From Aromatoleum tolulyticum (lineage in GTDB: Bacteria; Pseudomonadota; Gammaproteobacteria; Burkholderiales; Rhodocyclaceae): a stretch of DNA of 64,000 nucleotides. The notes under the pieces were generated by a model that was not told the DNA's origin, searched no databases, and worked only from the letters and a program-made list of their open reading frames with translations. Shown one piece after another: positions 1 to 7,429 of this stretch. The stretch lies in NCBI RefSeq assembly GCF_900156155.1, contig NZ_FTMD01000007.1:62001-126000 (forward strand), read 5' to 3'. How positions within the stretch are numbered: position 1 is the first letter of the stretch; each line of letters opens with the position of its first letter. The position numbers and the translations under genes are program-made.

Positions 1-650
1 TCCTGGTACTCATCGACGAGCAGGTAGCGCAGCTTGTTCTGCCAGCGCTCGCGCACGTCCGGATTCTCCTCCAGCAGGCGCACCGGCAGCGAGATCAGGT
101 CGTCGAAATCCACCGCCTGATACGCGCGCAAGGTGCGCTCGTATTCCGCGTACAGCATCGCCGCGGCCGACGAGATCTCGTCGTCGGCGAGCTGCGCGGC
201 CTCGGCCGGCGTGATCATCGCGTTCTTCCAGCCCGAGATCTGCCACTGCATCGCCTTCGAGCGTGCCTTGTCGGAGTCGCGTGAGATGTCGGCGACGATC
301 TGCACCGTGTCGGACGCGTCGAGGATCGAGAACTGCGGCTTCAGCCCGCAGTGCACCGCCTCCTGGCGGATCATCCGCACCCCCAGCGCGTGGAAGGTGC
401 ACACGGTGAGCCCGCCCGGTGCGCGCCCGCCCATCAGGCCCGCGACGCGCTCCTGCATCTCCTTCGCCGCCTTGTTGGTGAAGGTGATCGCCGCGATGTT
501 CGACGGGCTCAGCCCGCACTCGTTGATCAGGTGCGCGATCTTGTGCGTGATCACCCGCGTCTTGCCGCTGCCGGCGCCGGCCAGCACGAGGCTCGGTCCG
601 TCGAGGTAGCGGATCGCTTCGCGCTGCGGGGCATTCAGGAGAGCGGACAT
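1..650 (-). CDS. rep: ATP-dependent DNA helicase Rep (UvrD/Rep family), N-terminal part
   Basis: Superfamily 1A 3'-5' DNA helicase that unwinds DNA ahead of stalled replication forks. About 216 N-terminal residues are in the window; the rest runs off the left edge. Visible motifs are Walker A (LAGAGSGKT, residues 23-31), the motif Ia region (AITFTNKAAKEM), a TFHALG segment, and the start of Walker B (LLVDEYQ) just before the edge. The sequence around WKNAMITPAEAA and VDFDDLISLPV matches Rep better than UvrD from memory of the families. Start is the ATG at 650; an intrinsic terminator lies about 25 bases upstream of it, so the promoter must be very close or transcription must read through. The family call is firm; Rep versus UvrD is likely but not certain. 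Confidence 0.85.
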   Translation of the reverse strand, partial: MSALLNAPQREAIRYLDGPSLVLAGAGSGKTRVITHKIAHLINECGLSPSNIAAITFTNKAAKEMQERVAGLMGGRAPGGLTVCTFHALGVRMIRQEAVHCGLKPQFSILDASDTVQIVADISRDSDKARSKAMQWQISGWKNAMITPAEAAQLADDEISSAAAMLYAEYERTLRAYQAVDFDDLISLPVRLLEENPDVRERWQNKLRYLLVDEYQ

Positions 651-675
651 GGGCGTTGCGGACGGGACTGCGCTG

Positions 676-708
676 AGGAAAAAGACGGCGCCGCCCACGG
701 GCGGCGCC
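676..708 (-). terminator. Intrinsic terminator downstream of the DUF4197 gene
   Basis: A perfect GC-rich palindrome at 687-708 (arms GGCGCCGCCC / GGGCGGCGCC) is followed, reading the minus strand, by a T-run (A-run at 679-683 on the plus strand). It should end transcripts from the DUF4197 gene before rep. Confidence 0.7.
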
Positions 709-781
709 AAGCCGGATTTTACCGCATCGCCTCCGCCGCATCGGCCCGCTTACAACCCGATGCGGGCGCGACCCGTCTGAC

Positions 782-869
782 GTAGGGCGGATGAGCGCAG
801 CGTTATCCGCCGAATGTGCAGCATCCGCGGTTCGCATACGGCGGAAGGCGCTTTGCTTTTCCGCCCTAC
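782..869. repeat. REP-like palindromic intergenic repeat
   Basis: An 88-bp unit begins GTAGGGCGGATGAGC and ends TTTTCCGCCCTAC, so its ends are inverted copies, with two further inner gcggaa/ttccgc-type pairs. The opening motif resembles the GTAGGGCGGAT...GCGC family of short intergenic repeats common in beta- and gammaproteobacteria. It lies wholly between the DUF4197 gene and rep. Copy number elsewhere cannot be tested here. Confidence 0.6.
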
Positions 870-892
870 CCCCCCTACAGTCGCTGCAGTCC

Positions 893-1576
893 CTACTGCC
901 CCAGCATCCCGAACACCTTCTGCGCCAGCGACCCCGCAGCCTGCACCGGATTCCTGCGGATCGCCTTTTCCTCCTCGCCGATCATCAGGTACAGGCCGTC
1001 GAGCGCCTTGCGCGTCACGTAGCCCTCGATCTGCGCGTCCTCGCTCTTCACCAGGCCGAAGCCCGCGGCCTGGCCGGCGAGCTTGTTGTACTGCTCGGCG
1101 AGCGCCAGCCGGTCGGTGCTCTGCTTCACGACGGGCAGGAACTTCTCCGCGAGGCGCGTCTGCGTCTTCGACTTGAAGTAGCGCGTCGCCGAATCGTCGC
1201 CCCCGCTCAGGATGGTGCGCGCATCCTCGACCGACATCTGCTTCACCGCGTCGACCAGCAGGGTCTTCGCCTCGGGCACCGCCGCCTCGGCGGCGCGGTT
1301 CATCGCCGTCACGAGCTGGTCGAAGTCCTTGCCGCGGCCGGCCATGCGCATCACCGGCTCGACCTGCGCGAGCCCGTCGGGCAGCGGTATCCTCACCTTC
1401 TTGTTGGCGAGGAAACCGTCCTTGCGGCCCAGCATCTCGACCGCGCGCCCGGCGCCCTGCGTCAGTGCCTCGCGCAGCCCGCCGGAGGCCTCGGAGTCGG
1501 TGATGTTCCCCAGTCCGGCCGCCCAAGCCGGCACACAGATGACAAGCAGGGCGAAAGCTCGCAGAATGCAACGCAT
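893..1576 (-). CDS. DUF4197 family exported protein
   Basis: A 227-residue protein with a clear signal peptide (charged start, hydrophobic core LRAFALLVICV, cleavage near AWA-A), so probably periplasmic. The mature part has the look of DUF4197: GGLREALTQGAG near residue 32, repeated amphipathic helices, a GGDDSATRYF segment, and a helical C-terminus ending in FGMLG. The family has no established function and none is assigned here. It is transcribed alone; a terminator at 676-708 separates it from rep, and dksA is divergent. Start is the ATG at 1576, immediately before the signal sequence. Confidence 0.8.
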   Translation of the reverse strand: MRCILRAFALLVICVPAWAAGLGNITDSEASGGLREALTQGAGRAVEMLGRKDGFLANKKVRIPLPDGLAQVEPVMRMAGRGKDFDQLVTAMNRAAEAAVPEAKTLLVDAVKQMSVEDARTILSGGDDSATRYFKSKTQTRLAEKFLPVVKQSTDRLALAEQYNKLAGQAAGFGLVKSEDAQIEGYVTRKALDGLYLMIGEEEKAIRRNPVQAAGSLAQKVFGMLGQ

Positions 1577-1631
1577 GACGGTCTCCAGGGACGGGTTTCA
1601 CTCGAAGCGCCCGTGAGCATACCCCCGTGAC

Positions 1632-1665
1632 GGGTAACGTGCGCGTGCCGGAGTTACCCTTTTTT
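1632..1665 (+). terminator. Terminator-like hairpin in the dksA leader
   Basis: Arms GGGTAAC (1632-1638) and GTTACCC (1653-1659) are followed directly by six T residues on the plus strand. No plus-strand gene precedes it, so it is either an attenuator in the dksA leader or a block to transcription entering from the divergent side. Confidence 0.55.
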
Positions 1666-1681
1666 CATTTATTGGACTTGG

Positions 1682-1706
1682 CCCCGAGGCACCGCGGTGC
1701 AAGGGG
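1682..1706 (+). promoter_or_regulatory. Second hairpin just upstream of the dksA ribosome binding site
   Basis: CCCC (1682-1685) pairs with GGGG (1703-1706) around an inner GCACC-GC-GGTGC palindrome. It ends about 10 bases before the GGAGA ribosome binding site at 1716-1720. It could modulate translation of dksA; this is inference from position only. Confidence 0.35.
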
Positions 1707-1724
1707 TGGCAACACGGAGAACTC

Positions 1725-2156
1725 ATGATGACGGCAACTGCCACACGCAACGGCACACTCTCCGAAGCCGAACTGCTGGCGATGTCGGCGGACGACTACA
1801 TGAACGCCGCGCAGCTCGAATTCTTCCGCCGGCGCCTGCTCCAGCTGCAGGCCGAGCTGCGCGAAAACAGCGAGGAAACCCGCTCGCACCTGCGCGAAAC
1901 CGTCGCGACCCCGGACGAGGCCGACCGCGCGACGCAGGAAGAGGAACAGGTGCTGGAACAACGCATCCGCGACCGCGAACTGAAGCTGCTGCACAAGGTG
2001 GAAGCCGCGCTGCGCCGCATCGAGGACGGCAGCTACGGCTACTGCGAGGTCAGCGGCGAACCGATCGGCGTCGGCCGCCTGCTCGCGCGTCCGACCGCGA
2101 CGCTGAGCATCGAGGAGCAGGAACGGCACGAGCGCGAGGAACGCCTTTACCGCTAA
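1725..2156 (+). CDS. dksA: DksA-family RNA polymerase-binding regulator, zinc-finger cysteines mostly lost
   Basis: A 143-residue transcription factor of the DksA/TraR family that acts in the RNA polymerase secondary channel together with ppGpp in the stringent response. The coiled-coil tip motif is intact (D64-x-x-D67-x-A69 in TPDEADRATQEEE), which is the part needed for activity. In classical DksA the globular domain holds four zinc cysteines; here only C107 remains, and the other three positions are S110, S128 and E131 (GYCEVSGEPIG and TATLSIEEQ). That is the pattern of zinc-independent DksA proteins of alphaproteobacteria and of Pseudomonas DksA2-like paralogues. Two ATGs are possible (1725 and 1728); the second has the better spacing from GGAGA. 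The leader contains two hairpins and a terminator-like hairpin follows the gene. Confidence 0.9.
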   Translation: MMTATATRNGTLSEAELLAMSADDYMNAAQLEFFRRRLLQLQAELRENSEETRSHLRETVATPDEADRATQEEEQVLEQRIRDRELKLLHKVEAALRRIEDGSYGYCEVSGEPIGVGRLLARPTATLSIEEQERHEREERLYR

Positions 2157-2163
2157 AGGGGAA

Positions 2164-2200
2164 GGGCGCGGCCGGGGGGCTTCCCCCCGGTTCCGCGCCC
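2164..2200 (+). terminator. Probable terminator of dksA
   Basis: A very strong hairpin (GGGCGCGG + CCGGGGGG, loop CTT, CCCCCCGG, two unpaired T, CCGCGCCC) begins 7 bases after the dksA stop. No clear U-tract follows, so it may work as a mRNA-stabilising stem or with Rho. Confidence 0.55.
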
Positions 2201-2226
2201 GTCTGCGTTAACGGCCAAGTTCGGGG

Positions 2227-2342
2227 CTTGTGAAGAAATCGTAGCGAGCGGCCCGAGTTCGGCCCGAGAAGCGCAGTCGTACAAGCGGTACGACGAGCAT
2301 CACAGGGGCGAAATCGGGTCGCGCAGTAGATTTATTCGCAAG
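2227..2342. repeat. 116-bp imperfect palindromic element between dksA and lipA
   Basis: The left arm starts CTTGTGAAGAAATC and the reverse complement of the right end starts CTTGCGAATAAATC. The arms continue to pair through CCCGAgTTCG / CCCGAtTTCG and close with TCGTAC-AAGCG-GTACGA at the centre. It has no coding capacity and stops 3 bases from the lipA stop codon. It may be a mobile or interspersed palindromic element, and may serve as a transcript end for both convergent genes. Confidence 0.65.
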
Positions 2343-2345
2343 CTC

Positions 2346-3293
2346 TCAGACCACGCCGGCGCCGTGCGCCTGCTGGTCGGCCCAGTAGCTCGACCGCACC
2401 ATCGGGCCGCAGGCGGCGTTCTTGAAGCCCATCTTCAGCGCTTCGGTCTCGAACATCTTGAAGGTGTCCGGGTGCACGTAGCGCAGCACCGGCAGGTGGC
2501 CGGTCGACGGCTGCAGGTACTGGCCGATCGTCAGCATCTCCACGTCGTGCGCGCGCAGGTCGCGCATCACCTCGAGGATCTCCTCGTCGGTCTCGCCGAG
2601 CCCCACCATCAGGCCGGACTTCGTCGGCACCTCCGGGTGGCGCGCCTTGAATTCCTTGAGCAGCTTCAGCGAATACGCGTAATCGGCACCGGGGCGGGCC
2701 TGCTTGTACAGGCGCGGCACCGTCTCGAGGTTGTGGTTCATCACGTCCGGCGGCGCCTGGTCGAAGATCTCCAGCGCGATCTCCATGCGGCCGCGGAAGT
2801 CCGGCACCAGCACCTCGATCGCGGTCTTCGGCGAAGCGGCGCGCGTCTCGCGGATGCATTCGACGAAGTGCTGGGCGCCGCCGTCGCGCAGGTCGTCACG
2901 GTCGACGCTGGTGATCACGACGTAGTTGAGGCGCATCGCGGCGATCGTCGCCGCAAGATCCTTCGGCTCGTCGGCGTTCAAGGGCTCGGGACGGCCGTGG
3001 CCGACGTCGCAGAACGGGCAGCGGCGCGTGCAGATGTCGCCCATGATCATGAAGGTCGCCGTGCCCTTGCCGAAGCATTCGTGGATGTTCGGACAGGAAG
3101 CTTCCTCGCACACCGTGTGCAGCTTGTGGTCGCGCAGCGTCGCCTTGATCTCGTTGAAGCGTTCGGCCTCCTGGCCGGCGCCCAGCTTGATGCGGATCCA
3201 CTCCGGCTTCTTCAGCCGCTCGGCGGGCACGATCTTGATCGGGATGCGCGCGGTCTTCTCTGCGCCACGCTGCTTGCGGTTCTCGTTTTCCAT
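2346..3293 (-). CDS. lipA: Lipoyl synthase
   Basis: Radical SAM enzyme that inserts two sulfur atoms into protein-bound octanoyl groups to make the lipoyl cofactor of pyruvate and 2-oxoglutarate dehydrogenases and the glycine cleavage system. It has 315 residues, the usual size. The auxiliary cluster motif is C62-x4-C67-x5-C73 ([12 protein letters not shown]), the radical SAM motif is C88-x3-C92-x2-C95 (CTRRCPFC), and the C-terminal RSSYWAD carries the serine ligand of the auxiliary cluster. It is the last gene of the dat-ybeD-lipB-lipA run, 51 bases after lipB. Start is the ATG at 3293. Confidence 0.98.
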   Translation of the reverse strand: MENENRKQRGAEKTARIPIKIVPAERLKKPEWIRIKLGAGQEAERFNEIKATLRDHKLHTVCEEASCPNIHECFGKGTATFMIMGDICTRRCPFCDVGHGRPEPLNADEPKDLAATIAAMRLNYVVITSVDRDDLRDGGAQHFVECIRETRAASPKTAIEVLVPDFRGRMEIALEIFDQAPPDVMNHNLETVPRLYKQARPGADYAYSLKLLKEFKARHPEVPTKSGLMVGLGETDEEILEVMRDLRAHDVEMLTIGQYLQPSTGHLPVLRYVHPDTFKMFETEALKMGFKNAACGPMVRSSYWADQQAHGAGVV

Positions 3294-3344
3294 GCAATGT
3301 CTCTCGTCTCTTCGGGGTAACGGGCGCTTGTGGCACCCGCCGCA

Positions 3345-3992
3345 TTATGGCCTGTCGATGGCCGGCCGGGGTGCGAGCAGCCGCTCGAGATGGGCGAGCA
3401 GGTGCTCCCCCACTTCGGCGACGCCGTCGGTCACGCCGAAATCCTTCATCCTGATCGTCTTCAGCCCCTCGTAACCGCAGGGGTTGATCGCCGAGAACGG
3501 CGCGAGGTCGGCATCGACGTTGAGCGCAAGGCCGTGGTAGCTGCAGCCGTTCCTGACGCGCAGGCCCAGCGCCGCAATCTTGTCGCCGCCGATATACACG
3601 CCCGGCGCGCCGTCCTTGCGCGCGGCCGCGAGGCCGTAATCGGCGAGGCAGTCGATGAGCGCCTGCTCCATCAGCGTGACCATCTCGCGCACCTTGAGGC
3701 GGCGGCGGTGCAGGTCGATGAGCAGGTAGACGACGATCTGACCGGGTCCGTGGTAGGTGATCTGGCCGCCGCGGTCGATCTTCACCAGCGGGATGCCGGT
3801 CTCGCGCAGCAGGTGCTCGGGCTTGCCGGCCTGGCCGAGCGTGAATACCGGCGGGTGCTCCAGCAGCCACAGCTCGTCGGCGGTCTCGTCGGTGCGCGCG
3901 TCGGTGAACGCGCGCATCGCCGCCCAGGTCGGCTCGTACTCGACGAGGCCGAGCCGGCGCACGACCAGCGGCAGGGCGTCCACCACCTGCAC
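3345..3992 (-). CDS. lipB: Octanoyltransferase (lipoyl(octanoyl) transferase)
   Basis: Transfers octanoate from acyl carrier protein to lipoyl domains, giving the substrate of LipA. It has 215 residues. Family signatures are present: [12 protein letters not shown] (residues 74-85), the catalytic lysine K138 in GGDKIAALG, and the catalytic cysteine C172 in INPCGYEG. The start codon is GTG (3990-3992), whose first base is the last base of the ybeD stop TAG (TAGTG junction), indicating translational coupling. An ATG is not available at a sensible position upstream. Confidence 0.97.
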   Translation of the reverse strand: MQVVDALPLVVRRLGLVEYEPTWAAMRAFTDARTDETADELWLLEHPPVFTLGQAGKPEHLLRETGIPLVKIDRGGQITYHGPGQIVVYLLIDLHRRRLKVREMVTLMEQALIDCLADYGLAAARKDGAPGVYIGGDKIAALGLRVRNGCSYHGLALNVDADLAPFSAINPCGYEGLKTIRMKDFGVTDGVAEVGEHLLAHLERLLAPRPAIDRP

Positions 3993-4264
3993 TACAGCAC
4001 CACCTTCACCAGCGGGTGACCGGACAGCTCGCGGTACAGCGCATCGAGCTGCGCCTTCGACACGGCGCGCACGGTGCAGGTCAGGGAAATGTAGTTGCCC
4101 TTGCTCGACGGCCGCATCTGCACCGTCGCGGGATCGAAATCCGGCGCATGCTTGCGCACGACGTCGACGACGGCCTGCGCGAACTCGTCCACGCGCGCGC
4201 CCATGATCTTGATCGGGAAATCGCAGGGAAACTCGAGGAGGGTTTCGGGGTTCTGGTCAGCCAA
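3992..4264 (-). CDS. ybeD: YbeD / DUF493 family protein
   Basis: A 90-residue ACT-like fold protein of the UPF0250/DUF493 family ([14 protein letters not shown] near the start, [12 protein letters not shown] in the middle, HPLVKVVL at the end). It commonly sits between a dac-type carboxypeptidase gene and lipB, as here; an allosteric or lipoate-linked regulatory role is suspected in the family but not established. The start codon appears to be TTG (4262-4264), inside the last codons of dat, giving an 8-base overlap; the next ATG would remove a conserved stretch. Overlap at both ends suggests tight coupling with dat and lipB. Confidence 0.88.
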   Translation of the reverse strand: MADQNPETLLEFPCDFPIKIMGARVDEFAQAVVDVVRKHAPDFDPATVQMRPSSKGNYISLTCTVRAVSKAQLDALYRELSGHPLVKVVL

Positions 4265-5114
4265 CGCGCATCACCGTGTTCTTGAATTCCTGGTACCAGG
4301 CATGCATCTCGCGCCCCACCGGACCGGGCCGGCCGTCGCCGATCGGGCGTCCGTCCAGGCTGGTGATCGCGAGCACTTCCTTGGTCGACGAGGTGAGCCA
4401 CACCTCGTCGGCGGTGCGCACCTCGTCCTCGAGGATCTCGCGCACCGCATGTTCGAGACCGTGCGTGGCCGCCAGTTCCAGCACCACGTCGTAGGTGATG
4501 CCGGGCAGCATCAGGTGGCTCTTGGGCGGCACGAGCATCACGCCGTCGCGCACGACGAAGATGTTGGACGCCGCGCCTTCGGTGAGGAAGCCGTCGCGGA
4601 ACAGCACCGTCTCGGCACAGCCCTTGTCGATGGCGACCTGGCGCAGCAGGCAGTTCGCCAGCAGCGCGGTGGTCTTGAGGTCGCAGCGCGCCCAGCGGAA
4701 ATCGGCAGCGCTCACGGCCGCAACGCCGCTCGCCAGCACGTCGGCCGACGGCGTCACGAGCGCCTCGCTCATCAGGAACACCGTCGGGCGCATCACCGCC
4801 GGGAAGGCGTGGTTGCGCCGCTCGTCCGGACCGCGCGACACCTGCAGGTAGATCGACTGGTCCACCCAGGCGTTGCGCGCGACGAGCTCGCTCACGATCG
4901 CTTCCCATTCCGCGGCCGTATGCGGGTTCGGGATGCGCACCGCGTCCAGCGTGCGCCCGAGACGCGCGATGTGCTCGGCGATGCGGAAGGGCCGGCGCGA
5001 ATACACCGGGATCACCTCGTAGGCGCCGTCGCCGAAGAGGAAGCCGCGGTCCATCGGCGAGATGCGTGCCTCGGTCAGCGGCTGGTAGGTGCCGTCGAGG
5101 TAACAGATGCTCAT
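4257..5114 (-). CDS. dat: D-amino acid aminotransferase (class IV PLP enzyme)
   Basis: A 285-residue fold-type IV PLP transaminase that interconverts D-alanine and D-glutamate with their 2-oxo acids. The PLP lysine is K147 (CDLKTTALLAN) and the cofactor-binding glutamate is E179 (LTEGAASNIF). The N-terminal YLDGTYQPLTEARISPMDRG and FLFGDGAYEV segments are typical of the Dat / BCAT / ADCL superfamily. Placement between the D-Ala-D-Ala carboxypeptidase gene and ybeD-lipB-lipA favours the D-amino-acid specificity, with possible use of D-alanine released from peptidoglycan (inference). ADC lyase or branched-chain specificity cannot be fully excluded. Confidence 0.88.
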   Translation of the reverse strand: MSICYLDGTYQPLTEARISPMDRGFLFGDGAYEVIPVYSRRPFRIAEHIARLGRTLDAVRIPNPHTAAEWEAIVSELVARNAWVDQSIYLQVSRGPDERRNHAFPAVMRPTVFLMSEALVTPSADVLASGVAAVSAADFRWARCDLKTTALLANCLLRQVAIDKGCAETVLFRDGFLTEGAASNIFVVRDGVMLVPPKSHLMLPGITYDVVLELAATHGLEHAVREILEDEVRTADEVWLTSSTKEVLAITSLDGRPIGDGRPGPVGREMHAWYQEFKNTVMRVG

Positions 5115-5133
5115 GAGCGCCTCCGCAGGCCTC

Positions 5134-6261
5134 TTACAGGCTCTTGATCCACATCACGATCGTATCCCACAGGCGGCCGAAGAAGCCGGCGACGGGAACG
5201 TCCTGCAGCGCGACGACCGGGTATTCGCCGATCGGCTGGCCGTCGAGGGTGAGCTGCAGCGTGCCGACCTGCTGCCCCTTCTGCAGCGGCGCGACGACCG
5301 GCTGCTGGCTGGTGAGCTGGCTCTGCACCTTCTCGGCCTGGCCCTTGGGCAGGGAAATCACGAAGTCCTTGAGGAAGCCCACCGGCAGCTCGTTCTTTTC
5401 GCCCTTCCACACGCGGAAGCGCGACAGCTCCTGGTTCGCCGAATACAGTCTGGCGGTGTCGAAGAACTGGAAGCCGTAGTTCAGCAGCTTGAGCGATTCC
5501 TGCGCGCGGATGGTGTCGGAATCGGTGCCCAGCACCACCGACACGAGGCGGCGCTGGCCGCGCAGGGCCGATGCGATCAGGCAGTAGCCGGCCGCCGCGG
5601 TGTGGCCGGTCTTCAGGCCGTCGACGGTCGGATCGAGCCACAGCAGGCGATTGCGGTTCGGCTGCGTGATCTTGTTGTAGGTGTATTCCTTCTGCGAGTA
5701 GTAGCGGTAGTACTCGGGGAAGTCGCGCGAGATCGCCGACGCGAGCAGCGACAGGTCGCGCGCGGTGGTGTAGTGGTTGGGGTCGGGCAGGCCCGAGGAG
5801 TTCATGAAGCTGGTGTTCTTCATGCCCAGGCGCTGCGCCTCGCGGTTCATCAGGTGGGCGAAGGATTCCTCGCTGCCGGCGATCAGCTCGGCGAGCGCGA
5901 CGCAGGCGTCGTTGCCCGACTGGATGATCATGCCCTGCACCAGCTCCTCGACCGTGACCGGCCTGTCGGGCTGGATGAACATGCGCGAGCCTTCCATGCG
6001 CCAGGCCCTCTCGGACACCGGCACCGTCTGCTGCAGCGTGATGCTGCCGCTCTTGAGCGCCGCGAAGGTCAGGTAGGCCGTCATCAGCTTGGTCAGCGAC
6101 GCGGGCTCGATGCGCGCGTCGGCCTCGCGCGCGGCGAGCACCTGGCCGGTGGCCTGGTCCATCAGCAACCAGCTGCGGGCGGCGAGCGTGGGGGGGGGGA
6201 CGTTCTGGGCGGAAACTGCGAAGGAGACGACGGCGAACAGCAGGGCGGCGAGAAAACGCAT
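5134..6261 (-). CDS. dacC: D-alanyl-D-alanine carboxypeptidase (PBP5/6 type)
   Basis: A 375-residue periplasmic low-molecular-mass penicillin-binding protein that trims the terminal D-alanine from peptidoglycan pentapeptides. The signal peptide is MRFLAALLFAVVSFAVSA. Active-site motifs are S55-L-T-K58 (PASLTKLM), S115-G-N117 (QSGNDACVA) and K217-T-G219 (DGLKTGHTAAAG). The C-terminal PBP5-like beta domain is followed by an amphipathic tail (FFGRLWDTIVMWIKSL) that would anchor it on the outer face of the inner membrane. I chose the ATG at 6261 because upstream in-frame residues precede the signal peptide and run across a likely promoter at 6343. The symbol could equally be dacA. Confidence 0.93.
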   Translation of the reverse strand: MRFLAALLFAVVSFAVSAQNVPPPTLAARSWLLMDQATGQVLAAREADARIEPASLTKLMTAYLTFAALKSGSITLQQTVPVSERAWRMEGSRMFIQPDRPVTVEELVQGMIIQSGNDACVALAELIAGSEESFAHLMNREAQRLGMKNTSFMNSSGLPDPNHYTTARDLSLLASAISRDFPEYYRYYSQKEYTYNKITQPNRNRLLWLDPTVDGLKTGHTAAAGYCLIASALRGQRRLVSVVLGTDSDTIRAQESLKLLNYGFQFFDTARLYSANQELSRFRVWKGEKNELPVGFLKDFVISLPKGQAEKVQSQLTSQQPVVAPLQKGQQVGTLQLTLDGQPIGEYPVVALQDVPVAGFFGRLWDTIVMWIKSL

Positions 6262-6342
6262 GAGATTCGGCAGACGGGTGGCAGTGGGCAGGTATCGGGG
6301 CAGGAAGAAGCCGGCCGGCGGGAGGGTCGGGGCAAAGGATCG

Positions 6343-6348
6343 ATTATA
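6343..6348 (-). promoter_or_regulatory. -10 element of a likely dacC promoter
   Basis: A perfect TATAAT lies on the minus strand in the 144-base rlpA-dacC gap, 82 bases upstream of the dacC start. The hexamer 17 bases further upstream (CTGTCG) is a poor -35. It would let dacC-dat-ybeD-lipB-lipA be expressed apart from the upstream morphogenesis genes. Confidence 0.45.
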
Positions 6349-6405
6349 GAGGCTTGACCGACCCCGACAGGAGACCGGCGCAGGCAGCAATTGGTTCAGA
6401 TTGCA

Positions 6406-7413
6406 TCAGCGGGTTACGACGAAGGGGCGGAACTTCAGTTCGCGCGCAATGCGTTCGGCCTCGCCCTTCGCTTCCGTCACCGACGCGAAGGGGCCGAGAT
6501 GCAGGCGGTAGCGCTTGCCGTCGGCGAGGACTTCGAGACGGTCGGCATGCTCCGCGAAGGCATCGCGCACCATGCCGCGGAAGCCTTCCGCGCTCGCCAC
6601 GGAGGAAAACGCACCGAGCTGCAGGAAGATGCCGCGCGTGGCATCCGTGAGCGTGGACGGCTCGGCCATCGCGAGCTGCACCGGCGGTTCGACCGGCACC
6701 GGCGTCGGCGGCACGAAGGCCGCCGGCTTGCGCCCGGGCAGCGGCGGGATCGGTTTTTCGGTCGCGATCATCTCGACGCCGTCGGGGACGATGGCCTCGA
6801 CTTCGACCTCCGCGCTGCCGACGTTCGCGTAGCCCAGGCGATGCGCGGCCGCGTAGGACAGATCCATGACGCGGCCCTTGTGGAACGGCCCGCGGTCGTT
6901 GATGCGCACGACCACCGAGCGCCCGCTCGCGCGATGCGTGACGCGCGCATAGCTCGGGATCGGCAGCGTCGGATGGGCGGCGGTCATCGAGTACATGTCG
7001 TAGGGCTCGCCGCTGGACGTCGGCTTGCCGTGGAAGCGCTTGCCGTACCAGCTCGCGCGGCCGAGCTGGCGGAAGGGCATCACGGCGGTCGCCGGCACGT
7101 AGTCCTCGCCGAACACGTTGTACGGGCGGTTGGCGAAGCGGTGCAGCGGCTCCGCGCGCGGCTGCGCGTCGGGGATGTCGTCGAGGTTGGCCGGCGGGTT
7201 GTCGCCCGGACCGTCGTCCTTGTAGTAGGCGCCGCCGCGCTTCTGCACGACTGCGCTCTTGCCCGGCGCCGGCGCGGGCTGGGGCGATGTCGCGGCGGTG
7301 CCGGCCAGCGGCGGCGTCGTGCTGCAGCCGGCCAGCGCCAGCACGGCCGCGATCAGGCCCGCGAACAGCAGCTTGTATCCGGACGGGCCGGTTTGCAGGG
7401 TATGCGTCGGCAT
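6406..7413 (-). CDS. rlpA: Septal ring lytic transglycosylase RlpA, SPOR-domain lipoprotein
   Basis: A 335-residue outer-membrane lipoprotein (lipobox LAGC with C30) that cleaves denuded glycan strands and is recruited to the septum. The double-psi beta-barrel domain is recognisable from GRASWYGKRFHGKPTSSGE through SVVVRINDRGPFHKGR and MDLSYAAAHRLG, including the conserved aspartate in NDRGPF. A C-terminal SPOR domain (GIFLQLGAFSSVASAEGF and RYRLHLGPFASV) binds denuded glycan. It follows mrdB by 16 bases in the mreBCD-mrdAB run, the usual arrangement in betaproteobacteria. Confidence 0.93.
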   Translation of the reverse strand: MPTHTLQTGPSGYKLLFAGLIAAVLALAGCSTTPPLAGTAATSPQPAPAPGKSAVVQKRGGAYYKDDGPGDNPPANLDDIPDAQPRAEPLHRFANRPYNVFGEDYVPATAVMPFRQLGRASWYGKRFHGKPTSSGEPYDMYSMTAAHPTLPIPSYARVTHRASGRSVVVRINDRGPFHKGRVMDLSYAAAHRLGYANVGSAEVEVEAIVPDGVEMIATEKPIPPLPGRKPAAFVPPTPVPVEPPVQLAMAEPSTLTDATRGIFLQLGAFSSVASAEGFRGMVRDAFAEHADRLEVLADGKRYRLHLGPFASVTEAKGEAERIARELKFRPFVVTR

Positions 7414-7429
7414 CGGTCTGTCTCCGTAA

